NCBI RefSeq assembly: GCF_019242285.1
Contig: NZ_JAFAVV010000344.1
Span: forward strand, 1 to 41,019
DNA length: 41,019 nt
Direction of reading: 5' to 3'
Origin: Bradyrhizobium sp.
GTDB lineage: Bacteria > Pseudomonadota > Alphaproteobacteria > Rhizobiales > Xanthobacteraceae
The translations under genes and the position numbers were made by a program. Position 1 is the first letter of the stretch. Each line of letters starts with the position of its first letter. Shown piece after piece: positions 32,438 through 40,008 of this stretch. The notes beneath the pieces were generated by a model. It was given only the letters and a program-made list of their open reading frames with translations, was not told the origin of the DNA and did not search any database.

Positions 32438-33541
32438 TCAAGCCTCCTGCGCAATCGGCAGATCGGCGCGCGGGCCACTCGATCGCTCGAGATGTTCGAC
32501 CAGCTCGGTCGCGCGCTTCGCGGAACCGTGCCAGGCGAGCGTCCGTTCACGCGCGCGGCTTGCCATGCGTAGCAGCACCTCGTCGTTCGCCTCGATCGCG
32601 GCAATCACGTCGGTTTCGTCACGGCCAAGCAGGATTTCCTCGCCAGGCTCGAAGAAGTCGTCGATCCCGTCCCAGGCATCACTCAATAGCGGAGCGCCGC
32701 AGGCTGCTGCCTCGAACAGCCGGCCCGATGGACACCAGCCCATCTCCGCCATGGCCGGCCGCGTGACGTTGAGCGTCAAGCGCGAGGAAGCGAAGAACGC
32801 CGCGTGCTCCGACGGAGGCAGATGGCGCACGAAATAGATATTGGGTGACCACGGGAAGTCCGGCGGATACTGTGCGCCGCCGATCAGGAAACGCAACCCT
32901 TGCCGCTGGCGCGCGGGCGCGACGAACAGCGTTTCCAGCACATGTTGGCGGTCCACCGAATAGGTTCCGAGATACGAGAGGTGCGCCTCATAATGCGGCT
33001 GCCGCTCGACCGGGCGATGAATTTCAGGGTCCACATGACCATAGAGAGCCACGATCCGCCGCGCGCCCAGTCGCCGGCGAAATTCCTCGAATGCTCTCGG
33101 GCCGCCAGTGAAGCTGAGCACGAGATCGAAATCACTCAGGCCCCGCGGTCCAATGTACGGCACGGTTTCACCCGCGCGCAGCTTCGCAAGCGTCACCGGC
33201 GTGTCGAGATCGTAGAAGACGCGCAGCCTGCGGGCCTCCTCGAGAACGAGCTCGGTCGCGGCGAGCGCATCGGGACAATAGGAGGTGACAATGACGGCGT
33301 CCGCATCGGTGACGTCGGTGAGCGCATTGGGACGAATGGCATTCCAGGACGGATAGAGCTCGAGGCGCCCCCGCGGCAGTTCGAACAAGTCTCTGGTTCC
33401 CGCATAGTAGGGCACGTCGCGTTCATAGAAGACGACATGGTGACCCATCCGCGCGAGATTCTTGCACAATCCGCGCCAGAGCGTCGCATGGCCATTGCCC
33501 CACGACGAGGAGATCGTGAGGCCGAAGATGACGATCTTCAC
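32438..33541 (-). CDS. CgeB-like glycosyltransferase (copy 4, operon 1)
   Basis: A 367-residue GT-B glycosyltransferase, starting at a GTG that overlaps the phosphatase stop (GTGA): VKIVIFGLTISSSWGNGHATLWRG, then HHVVFYERDVPYYAGTRDLFELP. The donor block is LTLNVTRPAMAEMGWCPSGRLFEAAACGAPLLSDAWDGIDDFFEPGEEILLGRDET. It shares S-S-W-G-N-G-H-A-T, E-R-D-V-P-x-Y and F-Y-D-x-D-T-P-V-T-L-A with copy 1 of operon 2, so the two are duplicates shared between operons. Being next to the inositol phosphate synthase, it is the best candidate to glycosylate inositol (phosphate). Confidence 0.86.
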   Translation of the reverse strand: MKIVIFGLTISSSWGNGHATLWRGLCKNLARMGHHVVFYERDVPYYAGTRDLFELPRGRLELYPSWNAIRPNALTDVTDADAVIVTSYCPDALAATELVLEEARRLRVFYDLDTPVTLAKLRAGETVPYIGPRGLSDFDLVLSFTGGPRAFEEFRRRLGARRIVALYGHVDPEIHRPVERQPHYEAHLSYLGTYSVDRQHVLETLFVAPARQRQGLRFLIGGAQYPPDFPWSPNIYFVRHLPPSEHAAFFASSRLTLNVTRPAMAEMGWCPSGRLFEAAACGAPLLSDAWDGIDDFFEPGEEILLGRDETDVIAAIEANDEVLLRMASRARERTLAWHGSAKRATELVEHLERSSGPRADLPIAQEA

Positions 33542-34134
33542 GCCGGCACCCGCTGGTTGAACGTGGAAATGTGAATGCCGGCGCGATCCACCGACAACGT
33601 AGTGATGCTGGCCGGCTCGACCTCGATGGCGACATAGTCGTCGAGGCGAAGCTGCGAGTAATGCAGCAGCGCGGCGCGGATTGGCTCCGCATGGCTGACG
33701 ATGACGAGCGCGCCATCGCTGTCGTCGTGTCGCAGTTGCTCGAGATGCCGCACGACTCGCGCCTGAAGGGCCTGCATCGTCTCGCCGTTCGGCGGTCGGC
33801 TGCTTCCGCGCGCGTGATTCCAGCGTGTCCAGGCGACATCGCCTTCCAGTTCCTCGAAGGAGCGGCCGGTCCAGTCCCCAAGGTCGATCTCGTCCATGGC
33901 TGGGACGATCTCCACGGCAAGGCCGAAGCGCGCCGCCAGGATATTGGCCGATTGTCGCGTCCGTTGCTGCGGGCTCGACTGGATGGCGGACGGTGGCGGC
34001 AGCAGGAAATCCGTGCACCGAGCCATTTGCCGGCAACCCTGGTCGTCGAGGCCGACGCCCGGCATCCGGCCGCACAATTTGTGGCCGAGCAGCGCGTGGT
34101 GTCCGTGGCGGACGAGATGAATGGTCTTCACCAT
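33538..34134 (-). CDS. Histidine phosphatase (phosphoglycerate mutase-like)
   Basis: A 198-residue branch 1 histidine phosphatase. T-I-H-L-V-R-H-G-H-H supplies the RHG motif (catalytic His10), S-S-P-Q-Q-R-T-R-Q-S-A is the second phosphate-binding loop, I-D-L-G-D-W-T-G holds the proton donor region and V-S-H-A-E-P-I-R-A the second catalytic His. Start ATG at 34134, nine bases downstream of the Ino1 stop. No standard inositol monophosphatase (IMPase) is visible in the cluster, so this enzyme may dephosphorylate inositol-3-phosphate or a phosphorylated glycoside. The reaction is inferred from position. Confidence 0.86.
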   Translation of the reverse strand: MVKTIHLVRHGHHALLGHKLCGRMPGVGLDDQGCRQMARCTDFLLPPPSAIQSSPQQRTRQSANILAARFGLAVEIVPAMDEIDLGDWTGRSFEELEGDVAWTRWNHARGSSRPPNGETMQALQARVVRHLEQLRHDDSDGALVIVSHAEPIRAALLHYSQLRLDDYVAIEVEPASITTLSVDRAGIHISTFNQRVPA

Positions 34135-34142
34135 GGCGGTGG

Positions 34143-35237
34143 TCAGGCCTTGTTCTCGATGAAGGCATTGGTGCGAAGACGGGCTTCTTCGTCGGTGAAT
34201 TGCTGCGGCGGCGACTTCATGAAGTAGCTCGACGGCCCGGTCAGGGCACCGGCAATGCCGCGGTCCATGGCGAGCTTGGCGCAACGCACGGCATCGATGA
34301 CGACGCCAGCCGAGTTCGGTGAGTCCCAGACCTCGAGCTTGAGCTCAGCGGCCAGCGGCACGCCGCCGAAGGTGGTGCCTTCCAGGCGGATATAGGCGAG
34401 CTTGCGGTCGGTGAGCCAGGGCACGTGATCGCTCGGCCCGACATGGATGTTCTCCGCATCGAGCGGCACGTCGAACTGGCTGGTGACGGCCTGAGTTTTC
34501 GAAATCTTCTTCGAAGCGAGGCGGTCGCGTTCAAGCATGTTCTTGAAATCGGTGTTGCCGCCGAAATTGAGCTGATAGGTGCGGTCGAGCCGCACGCCGC
34601 GTTCGCGGAACAGGTTGGCGAGCATGCGGTGCAGGATGGTGGCGCCGACCTGGCTCTTGATGTCGTCGCCGATGAGCGGCAGCCCGGCGTCCTCGAATCG
34701 CCGCCGCCAGCCAGGATCGGATGCGACGAACACCGGGATACAGTTGACGAAAGCGCAGCCGGCTTCGATCGCGCGGGCGGCATACCACTCGGTGGCCTGT
34801 TGTGATCCGACCGGCAGATAGGATACGAGGACGTCCGTGCGCGATTTCGTGAGGACATCCGTGACATCGGTCTCCTCCAAGGCGGCAATGGGAACGTCGT
34901 CGGCGAGATAGCAGCCGACGCCGTCCAGCACGGGGCCGCGGTGAACGATCACGCCGGTCTCGGCGACAGCCGAAAATCGGTGAGTGTTGTTCGGCCCTGT
35001 CCAGATTGCCTCGGCGACATCGCATCCGACCTTGTTGGCGTTGACATCGAAGGCCGCGGAGATCTCGATGTCTCGCACGTGGTAGCCGCCGACATCCACG
35101 TTCATCAGGCCCGGTACGGGCTCGTTGGCATTTGCATTCCGGTAGTAAGTCAGTCCCTGAACGAACGAGCTCGCACAATTGCCGATGCCGACGATGCCGA
35201 CGCGGACACGTCGTCTGTCCTGAAGACGGGAATGCAT
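34143..35237 (-). CDS. ino1: Inositol-3-phosphate synthase, actinobacterial type
   Basis: NAD-dependent enzyme that converts glucose-6-phosphate to 1D-myo-inositol-3-phosphate. The 364-residue protein shows [11 protein letters not shown] (NAD loop), [56 protein letters not shown] and [15 protein letters not shown]. These blocks run almost collinear with Mycobacterium tuberculosis Ino1 (367 aa), not the larger eukaryotic form. AGGAGG precedes the ATG at 35237. First gene of operon 1, under an EcfG-type promoter. Uncommon in Alphaproteobacteria, suggesting past transfer from Actinobacteria. Confidence 0.95.
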   Translation of the reverse strand: MHSRLQDRRRVRVGIVGIGNCASSFVQGLTYYRNANANEPVPGLMNVDVGGYHVRDIEISAAFDVNANKVGCDVAEAIWTGPNNTHRFSAVAETGVIVHRGPVLDGVGCYLADDVPIAALEETDVTDVLTKSRTDVLVSYLPVGSQQATEWYAARAIEAGCAFVNCIPVFVASDPGWRRRFEDAGLPLIGDDIKSQVGATILHRMLANLFRERGVRLDRTYQLNFGGNTDFKNMLERDRLASKKISKTQAVTSQFDVPLDAENIHVGPSDHVPWLTDRKLAYIRLEGTTFGGVPLAAELKLEVWDSPNSAGVVIDAVRCAKLAMDRGIAGALTGPSSYFMKSPPQQFTDEEARLRTNAFIENKA

Positions 35238-35276
35238 CTGTCGGTATCCTCCTGCACGTATAGCGCCGAAACGTAA

Positions 35277-35293
35277 GTACGTCGCGAACGTAC
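35277..35293. promoter_or_regulatory. Inverted repeat over the -10 of ino1 promoter
   Basis: Six-bp inverted repeat with five-base centre, GTACGT-CGCGA-ACGTAC. It covers the -10 element and predicted start of the EcfG-type promoter, which is a classical position for a repressor operator. No local regulator gene is tied to it. Confidence 0.45.
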
Positions 35294-35311
35294 CGGGCTT
35301 TTGTTCGTTCC
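35287..35311 (-). promoter_or_regulatory. EcfG-type promoter of the ino1 operon
   Basis: Minus strand GGAAC (35311-35307), exactly 16 bases, CGTT (35290-35287): a perfect match to the alphaproteobacterial general-stress sigma factor consensus GGAAC-N16/17-CGTT. The transcript would start near 35280, giving a 43-base leader with AGGAGG before the ATG at 35237. No EcfG gene is in the window, so control is inferred from the sequence only. Confidence 0.7.
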
Positions 35312-35529
35312 TGTGGCGAAGCGCCCAATGACGGGCCCGCGTCGAGTCGAACGAACAAAGTGCGAAAAACTTAACTTGGTTTAGAAAGTGCATGTGATCC
35401 GGCGGCATGCAGCTTCGAAGAAGATGAAGAACAACAAGCAGGTAATGCCAGCACTTGAAACGAACAAATCCGGAGCGGATGCGTTCGTCAGTGAGGCGAT
35501 GGGGCCGGTCGATCTGAACGGAACAGAAG

Positions 35530-35805
35530 ATGAGCGACAGCAAGACGACCACCAGTCATGAGACGATCCGCCGATGGGCCGAGCAGCGCGAGGGCCGGCC
35601 GGCGACAGTGCGGGCGACCGAGGAAGACGGGCACGCGGGAATCCTCCGCATCGATTTCGATCCGAAAGAGAAGGCGCTGGATCCGATCGAGTGGGATGAA
35701 TTCTTTCGCAAGTTCGACGAGTCCCATCTGGCATTTCTGTATCAGGATCGAACCAACGACGGCGGGATCAGCCGCTTCCACAAGTTCGTTCATCGCTCGC
35801 AATAG
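35530..35805 (+). CDS. Small conserved protein of unknown function
   Basis: A 91-residue protein, [44 protein letters not shown], with [23 protein letters not shown]. This is a widespread small family, with the block G-I-L-R-I-D-F and W-D-E-F-F-x-x-F-D-x-x-L-A-F-L-Y. Some databases mislabel members as 1,4-alpha-glucan branching enzyme, which this small protein cannot be. It starts 293 bases from the divergent ino1 and ends two bases before the next gene, so the two are co-transcribed. Function unknown. Confidence 0.72.
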   Translation: MSDSKTTTSHETIRRWAEQREGRPATVRATEEDGHAGILRIDFDPKEKALDPIEWDEFFRKFDESHLAFLYQDRTNDGGISRFHKFVHRSQ

Positions 35806-35807
35806 CG

Positions 35808-36893
35808 ATGACCGGGAATACCGGCGAAGAGGACCGCGTCGCGGCCGACGAATGGGCCGCCGCGATCCGCGCGGGGGACTTCGACCGGGCCTGGGCGATC
35901 AGCGATCGCAACCTGAACAGCCATCGCGGTGAATGCGGCGACAAGCATGACGGCCCGCGTCATCAGCAGCGCATCTGGCGCGGCGAGATGCTGAGCGGAC
36001 AGCGGGTGCTGGTTCGCTGCTATCATGGTCTGGGCGACACCATCCAGTTCATCCGTTTCGCGAAGCCATTGCGCCAGTTGGCACGGGAAGTTATTGTCTG
36101 GTGCCAGCCGGAATTACTGTCCCTGGTCGGGCGAGTGGAAGGTGTCGACCGGGCCATCGCGCTGCATGACGGCACGCCGGAGGTCGATTTCGATACCGAC
36201 ATCGAGATCATGGAGCTCCCGCATGCCATCAAGGCGACGCGCGATCAGGTAGAGATGCGTGAGCCATATCTGCGGCTCGGGCCATGCGGGGCGGCGCCTC
36301 GCGACAGGGGTCTGGCCGTCGGCGTGGCTTGGGAGGTCGGAGACTGGGACAAGCGGCGGTCGATACCGCCGGCGGAATTGCGACGAATCCGGCTTCCGGG
36401 CGTTCGGCTGTTCTCGTTGCAGCGCGGCGACGGGGCTGCGGCCGTCGATGAGATCGGCGCGATCGACATCAGCACGCCAGATATCGAAGCGCTCGGCCAT
36501 CGGTTGCGCACCATGGACATCGTCGTCTGCCCGGACACGATGATCGCGCACTTGTCCGCAGCGCTCGGCTGTGAAACCTGGGTCATGCTGCATTCCGATT
36601 GCGATTGGCGATGGCCGAAGACGGGCAGCACGGCGCTTTGGTACCCGAGCGTGCGTTTGTTCCGTCAGGCGAAGCCAGGAGATTGGCGCGGCGTGGTGGA
36701 CGAGGTCCAGCGCGCGATTGAGGACATGATGAGCGCCGCCCCATGGCGGTTCACGGAGGCATTCGCACGTGAGCCGTCCGCTCCGCCGTGGCGTGCGGCG
36801 ACGACAGAACATGTGCTGCGCCGTTCAAGCCGGGCAGACGCAGATAATCCGGATCGAAACGCGCCAGTTGGATCAGGCCTTCCCAATCCGTGA
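35808..36893 (+). CDS. GT9/heptosyltransferase-like protein
   Basis: A 361-residue protein with a GT9-like (heptosyltransferase) fold. V-R-C-Y-H-G-L-G-D-T-I-Q-F-I-R-F-A is the N-terminal GxGD-x-I loop, and V-V-C-P-D-T-M-I-A-H-L-S-A-A-L-G the donor-side D-T-x-x-x-H-L-A-x-A-L-G motif. The remainder (D-C-D-W-R-W-P ... W-Y-P-S-V-R-L-F-R-Q-A-K-P-G-D-W) matches the glycosyltransferase domain that usually follows TPR repeats in larger proteins; here the TPR part is missing or reduced to about 50 residues. The last 47 codons overlap the Crp gene on the opposite strand and are Arg/Pro-rich, so the true end of conserved sequence is earlier. Possible polysaccharide or LPS modifier. Confidence 0.75.
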   Translation: MTGNTGEEDRVAADEWAAAIRAGDFDRAWAISDRNLNSHRGECGDKHDGPRHQQRIWRGEMLSGQRVLVRCYHGLGDTIQFIRFAKPLRQLAREVIVWCQPELLSLVGRVEGVDRAIALHDGTPEVDFDTDIEIMELPHAIKATRDQVEMREPYLRLGPCGAAPRDRGLAVGVAWEVGDWDKRRSIPPAELRRIRLPGVRLFSLQRGDGAAAVDEIGAIDISTPDIEALGHRLRTMDIVVCPDTMIAHLSAALGCETWVMLHSDCDWRWPKTGSTALWYPSVRLFRQAKPGDWRGVVDEVQRAIEDMMSAAPWRFTEAFAREPSAPPWRAATTEHVLRRSSRADADNPDRNAPVGSGLPNP

Positions 36894-37578
36894 CTGTCAC
36901 CATGCGCGAACGCCAGTTCAAGAGGCGCCTGCGGCGGAGCTCCTGAATGATGCGGTTGGCGTGCACGGCGGAAATGCCGCAGGCCGCCGCGAGGTCGGAC
37001 TGGGTGAATGGCGACGGAAACTGATCGTCCCTGGCGTGCCCGACGGCACGAAGACGCCAGGCAGTCTCGCAGACGAGGTGAGCGACGCGGGTCAGCGAAT
37101 CGCGGCTGCCGAGGTTGATGATCCAGTTGCGAAGCAATGCCGCGTCCGCGATGGCGAGGCGCGAAAACGCGCGGGAGAGGCCGGATGACAGCGATGCAGT
37201 CTCGCGAAGGAAGAGGTGCGGCACGGACGCGACGACGACCGGACCAAGTGTGCTGAGACTCGCAGCGACTTGAGGAGAATCGACCGTGTAGAGGTCGGGC
37301 ATGTCGCCGACCACGTACAGCGAGGTAATCTGCCCGCCCTCGCATCCAGCCTCGCGCCAGCAGAGATAGCCCTGAAGCAGCAGGCAGCAGTGGTCCGGCT
37401 GATCGCCCTTCCTGAGGATGGTCTCATGCGATGCGAAGTGATCGATCCTGAACGGCATCCTGGCGAGCAGCTCGAGATCCGCGTCCGACAATTGGGAGAT
37501 GTTGGCGAGGCGGGCCGCAAATCTCGTGTAGGCAAATCCTGTCTGCATTCCCGGTCCGTCAATGGCAGCACGCAACAT
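36751..37578 (-). CDS. Crp/Fnr family transcription regulator
   Basis: A 275-residue regulator. An N-terminal cyclic-nucleotide-binding-like beta-barrel (F-A-S-H-E-T-I-L-R-K-G-D-Q-P-D-H-C-C-L-L-L-Q-G-Y-L) is followed by a long dimer helix and a C-terminal winged helix, in which F-T-Q-S-D-L-A-A-A-C-G-I-S-A-V-H-A-N-R-I-I-Q-E-L-R is the recognition helix of Crp/Fnr proteins. There are no N-terminal cysteine clusters, so it is not an oxygen-sensing FNR. Start is uncertain (GTG at 37599, ATG at 37578 or 37548). It lies divergent from the diheme cytochrome, with a perfect palindrome between them. Its 3' end overlaps the convergent GT9-like gene by 143 bases. Confidence 0.86.
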   Translation of the reverse strand: MLRAAIDGPGMQTGFAYTRFAARLANISQLSDADLELLARMPFRIDHFASHETILRKGDQPDHCCLLLQGYLCWREAGCEGGQITSLYVVGDMPDLYTVDSPQVAASLSTLGPVVVASVPHLFLRETASLSSGLSRAFSRLAIADAALLRNWIINLGSRDSLTRVAHLVCETAWRLRAVGHARDDQFPSPFTQSDLAAACGISAVHANRIIQELRRRRLLNWRSRMVTVTDWEGLIQLARFDPDYLRLPGLNGAAHVLSSPHATAERTAHVRMPP

Positions 37579-37673
37579 GCGTCGTCGCTCAGGCCCCACT
37601 TCGCGTGTTCCGGCGAGGCCTGCACCACGGCGTCGATCATTGGCAGTTTCTCGCGATCAATGTTTTCCTGGAG

Positions 37674-37685
37674 AGGAACGTTCCT
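37674..37685. promoter_or_regulatory. 12-bp perfect palindrome, possible operator
   Basis: AGGAACGTTCCT reads identically on both strands and sits in the divergent region between the Crp/Fnr gene and the diheme cytochrome gene, 77 bases before the cytochrome start. It may be the binding site of the adjacent regulator, or contain back-to-back GGAAC elements. Confidence 0.4.
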
Positions 37686-37762
37686 ATTTGCGAGCCCTGT
37701 CCGTCGCCCAATTCCCGCGCTCTCTCTGATCGCTGGCAGGAACATTCATCGGAGCTGCGCGA

Positions 37763-38722
37763 TTGTCGGGCATCCGACATCAACTTCGGCAATCGATGCG
37801 CGCGCATTTTGGGCTCATTTCCGCCGCGATGACCATGGTGGCCGCGGCAGGTCTGCTCGCCGGCTGGCTGATCACGGCGCCGCAACCCGTCGCGGCCAAC
37901 TTCCTTCCGCCGGGAACGCTCGAGCGGCAAGGCGACCCGGCGCGCGGCCAGTTGATTTTCGCCGCGGGCGACTGCGCGTCCTGCCACGCCACGCCGGGAC
38001 AGCCGGACCGCCTCCGTCTCGGTGGTGGCCTGGCGCTGGCGTCTCCCTTCGGCACCTTCCGCGTGCCGAATATTTCGGCGGATCCGGTGGATGGCATCGG
38101 CGCGTGGCGGGCCGGTGATCTCGCCAACGCCCTGCTCAGCGGCGTCGCCCCGGACGGCAGCCATTACTATCCAGTCTTTCCCTATCCGAGCTTCGCCCAT
38201 ATGGCGATCTCCGATGTCGTCGATCTGATGGCTTATCTCCGCACGCTGCCGGCCGTTTCCGGCCGCGCGCCGCCGCACGATCTCAATCCGCTGTTCCGGT
38301 TTCGGCGGTTGATCGGATTCTGGAAACTGCTCTATCTGGACCGGACGCCGATCAAGCCGGACGTGCGGCACAATCCCGAATGGAACCGGGGCCGCTATCT
38401 GGTCGAGAGCGTCGGCCATTGTGCCGAATGCCATTCGTCGCGCGGACTGCTCGGCGGCATCAGGGAAGGCACGCGTTTCGCAGGCGGCGTGGACCCGGAG
38501 GGGACCGGCTATTACCCGAACATCACGCCGGCGCACATCGGGAGCTGGTCGAGGCAGGATATCGCGGACATGCTGAAGGGCGGCAATACGCCCAACCACG
38601 GCCGCGTCGGCTCTTCGATGACGGAGGTCGTGCTCAATACCGCGATGTTGCCGGACAGTGACCGGCAGGCGATTGCAGCCTATCTCAAATCGCTCCCGGC
38701 GCGACCGACACCCCGTCCATGA
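37763..38722 (+). CDS. Membrane-anchored diheme cytochrome c
   Basis: A 319-residue protein with a basic start, one membrane helix (L-I-S-A-A-M-T-M-V-A-A-A-G-L-L-A-G-W-L-I, about 18-37) and two cytochrome c domains. Heme sites are C-A-S-C-H (71-75) and C-A-E-C-H (220-224). The segments N-I-S-A-D-P-V-D-G-I-G-A-W and Y-P-N-I-T-P-x-H-I-G-S-W-S match the cytochrome subunits of alcohol and gluconate dehydrogenases (N-I-T-P-D-x-x-x-G-I-G-x-W). It passes electrons from a dehydrogenase toward a terminal oxidase. I chose the TTG at 37763 because GGAG lies eight bases upstream; an ATG at 37796 is an alternative. Confidence 0.88.
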   Translation: MSGIRHQLRQSMRAHFGLISAAMTMVAAAGLLAGWLITAPQPVAANFLPPGTLERQGDPARGQLIFAAGDCASCHATPGQPDRLRLGGGLALASPFGTFRVPNISADPVDGIGAWRAGDLANALLSGVAPDGSHYYPVFPYPSFAHMAISDVVDLMAYLRTLPAVSGRAPPHDLNPLFRFRRLIGFWKLLYLDRTPIKPDVRHNPEWNRGRYLVESVGHCAECHSSRGLLGGIREGTRFAGGVDPEGTGYYPNITPAHIGSWSRQDIADMLKGGNTPNHGRVGSSMTEVVLNTAMLPDSDRQAIAAYLKSLPARPTPRP

Positions 38723-38726
38723 CCGC

Positions 38727-39131
38727 TCAACGGGAATAGAGATAGGCCGCGACATCGCGCGCCTCCGCTTCCGAGATGCCTGTCGCCGGCATGACCGAAT
38801 TCGGCGATAGCTGCTGGGGCGCCACGATCCACTGAACCAGGTTGTCGGCCGAATTGATCGCCACACCACCAATATAGACGCGATGCAGGAGGCCTGCGAG
38901 CGGCGGACCGACCTGGCCATCGGCGCCTGGAACGCCCGGAATGGTGTGGCAGCCGCCGCAACCATAACGGCGCAACAGATCCGGCCCATGGGTCGGGTTG
39001 CCGCCGGTGATGGCATGCGCGACCTGTTCGCTCCGCTGTTGCGACGACCAGGCGACCGCCGTGGCCGCCGCCGCCACGACGCAAACCGCCGCGGCAGTAC
39101 CGAGCCAGAGTTTAGAAGAGACGAGCCGCAT
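38727..39131 (-). CDS. Monoheme c-type cytochrome of the oxidase operon
   Basis: A 134-residue exported cytochrome c: N-terminal helix (LGTAAAVCVVAAAATAVAW), heme site C-G-G-C-H (58-62) with T-I-P-G-V-P-G-A-D-G-x-V-G-P-P-L just after it, and S-V-M-P-A-T-G-I-S (the Met ligand at M-P) near the end. Class I fold. GAGGGAGGG precedes the ATG at 39131, and the gene overlaps the ctaG stop by 20 bases. It is the last gene of the oxidase operon and convergent, four bases apart, with the diheme cytochrome. Likely electron donor to the oxidase. Confidence 0.87.
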   Translation of the reverse strand: MRLVSSKLWLGTAAAVCVVAAAATAVAWSSQQRSEQVAHAITGGNPTHGPDLLRRYGCGGCHTIPGVPGADGQVGPPLAGLLHRVYIGGVAINSADNLVQWIVAPQQLSPNSVMPATGISEAEARDVAAYLYSR

Positions 39132-40008
39132 GACCCTCCCTCGTTCGCCCGCCGGAGCGGCTGATCCAGATCGCCAGGAGCGCAAGTGCAGCGCCGGCAT
39201 AGATGGTGCCGGCCGGCACCCACATGATGACGCCGGCAAGTTGTTGGTCGTCCAGCGGCGTCATTCCCCAGGCGGGAGCCGCCGCCGTCTGGACCTGATA
39301 GAGAACCCGTGGCGCCAGCGCCATCCAGGCACCCAGCGCGCTGGTGTGCAGCATGGTGACGAACAGATGCCAGGCGCCGGCGGCGGCCTCGTTCGGCCGC
39401 AGCACCGACCACCAGAACAGCACCGCGGTCGCAAAGAAGCCGAGGTGCTGCAGGCGGTGCAGCATCACATGGGTCACGGCGGCATCGAACAACAGTGGCG
39501 CATGCCACGCCCAGATGACGATGCCATGCAGGATGGTCGCATTGCGGCCGCGGCTCAGCCAGTCCCAGGCCGTGCGGATCGGATGTGAACGGAGCAGGCG
39601 TCCGATGGCGACGCGGCGGCGCCGGGGCAATGACCACAACAGCGTACCGAGCGGCCGGGCGAACACGATGAGCGGCGCGGACACCGCCATCACGATCTCA
39701 TGTTCGATCATGTGGAAGGTGAAGAGCTGCTCGCCCAGCCAATGGAGAGGTGAAACCAGTGCGCCCGCGAGACTTGCCCAGCCCAGGAGGCAAGCGATGT
39801 CGCGCCGGAATCGGACCGGAGATTGGCTGCGGCTGCGCTGATGCAGCGCCGCAGCGCCAGCCGCGTAGAGGGCGCCAAACACTGCCAGGGGAACGACGAC
39901 CCAGGGGTCGAAAGTCCATGCTGCACGCTCACTGGGCCCACCGGGGCCATGCGCGAACGCAGGTGCGACGCACAGCAAGGCAATCAGGAGCAGGCCTATC
40001 GTTCGCAT
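39112..40008 (-). CDS. ctaG: Cytochrome c oxidase assembly factor CtaG (caa3 type)
   Basis: A 298-residue membrane protein of the caa3_CtaG family, required for copper insertion into the oxidase. It has a signal-like first helix (MRTIGLLLIALLCVAPAFA) and seven further helices. The histidine-rich motifs F-T-F-H-M-I-E-H-E and W-A-W-H-A-P-L and M-L-H-R-L-Q-H, followed by L-F-W-W-S-V, are characteristic. It starts at the ATG at 40008, 13 bases inside the end of the preceding gene, as in coupled oxidase operons. Distinct from the Cox11 type of CtaG. Confidence 0.88.
   Translation of the reverse strand: MRTIGLLLIALLCVAPAFAHGPGGPSERAAWTFDPWVVVPLAVFGALYAAGAAALHQRSRSQSPVRFRRDIACLLGWASLAGALVSPLHWLGEQLFTFHMIEHEIVMAVSAPLIVFARPLGTLLWSLPRRRRVAIGRLLRSHPIRTAWDWLSRGRNATILHGIVIWAWHAPLLFDAAVTHVMLHRLQHLGFFATAVLFWWSVLRPNEAAAGAWHLFVTMLHTSALGAWMALAPRVLYQVQTAAAPAWGMTPLDDQQLAGVIMWVPAGTIYAGAALALLAIWISRSGGRTREGHAARLF

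Noticed and set aside
37637..39637. 666-codon minus-strand frame across the cytochrome genes
   Set aside because: Two real cytochromes with CxxCH sites and CtaG lie on other frames; this frame is a composition artefact.
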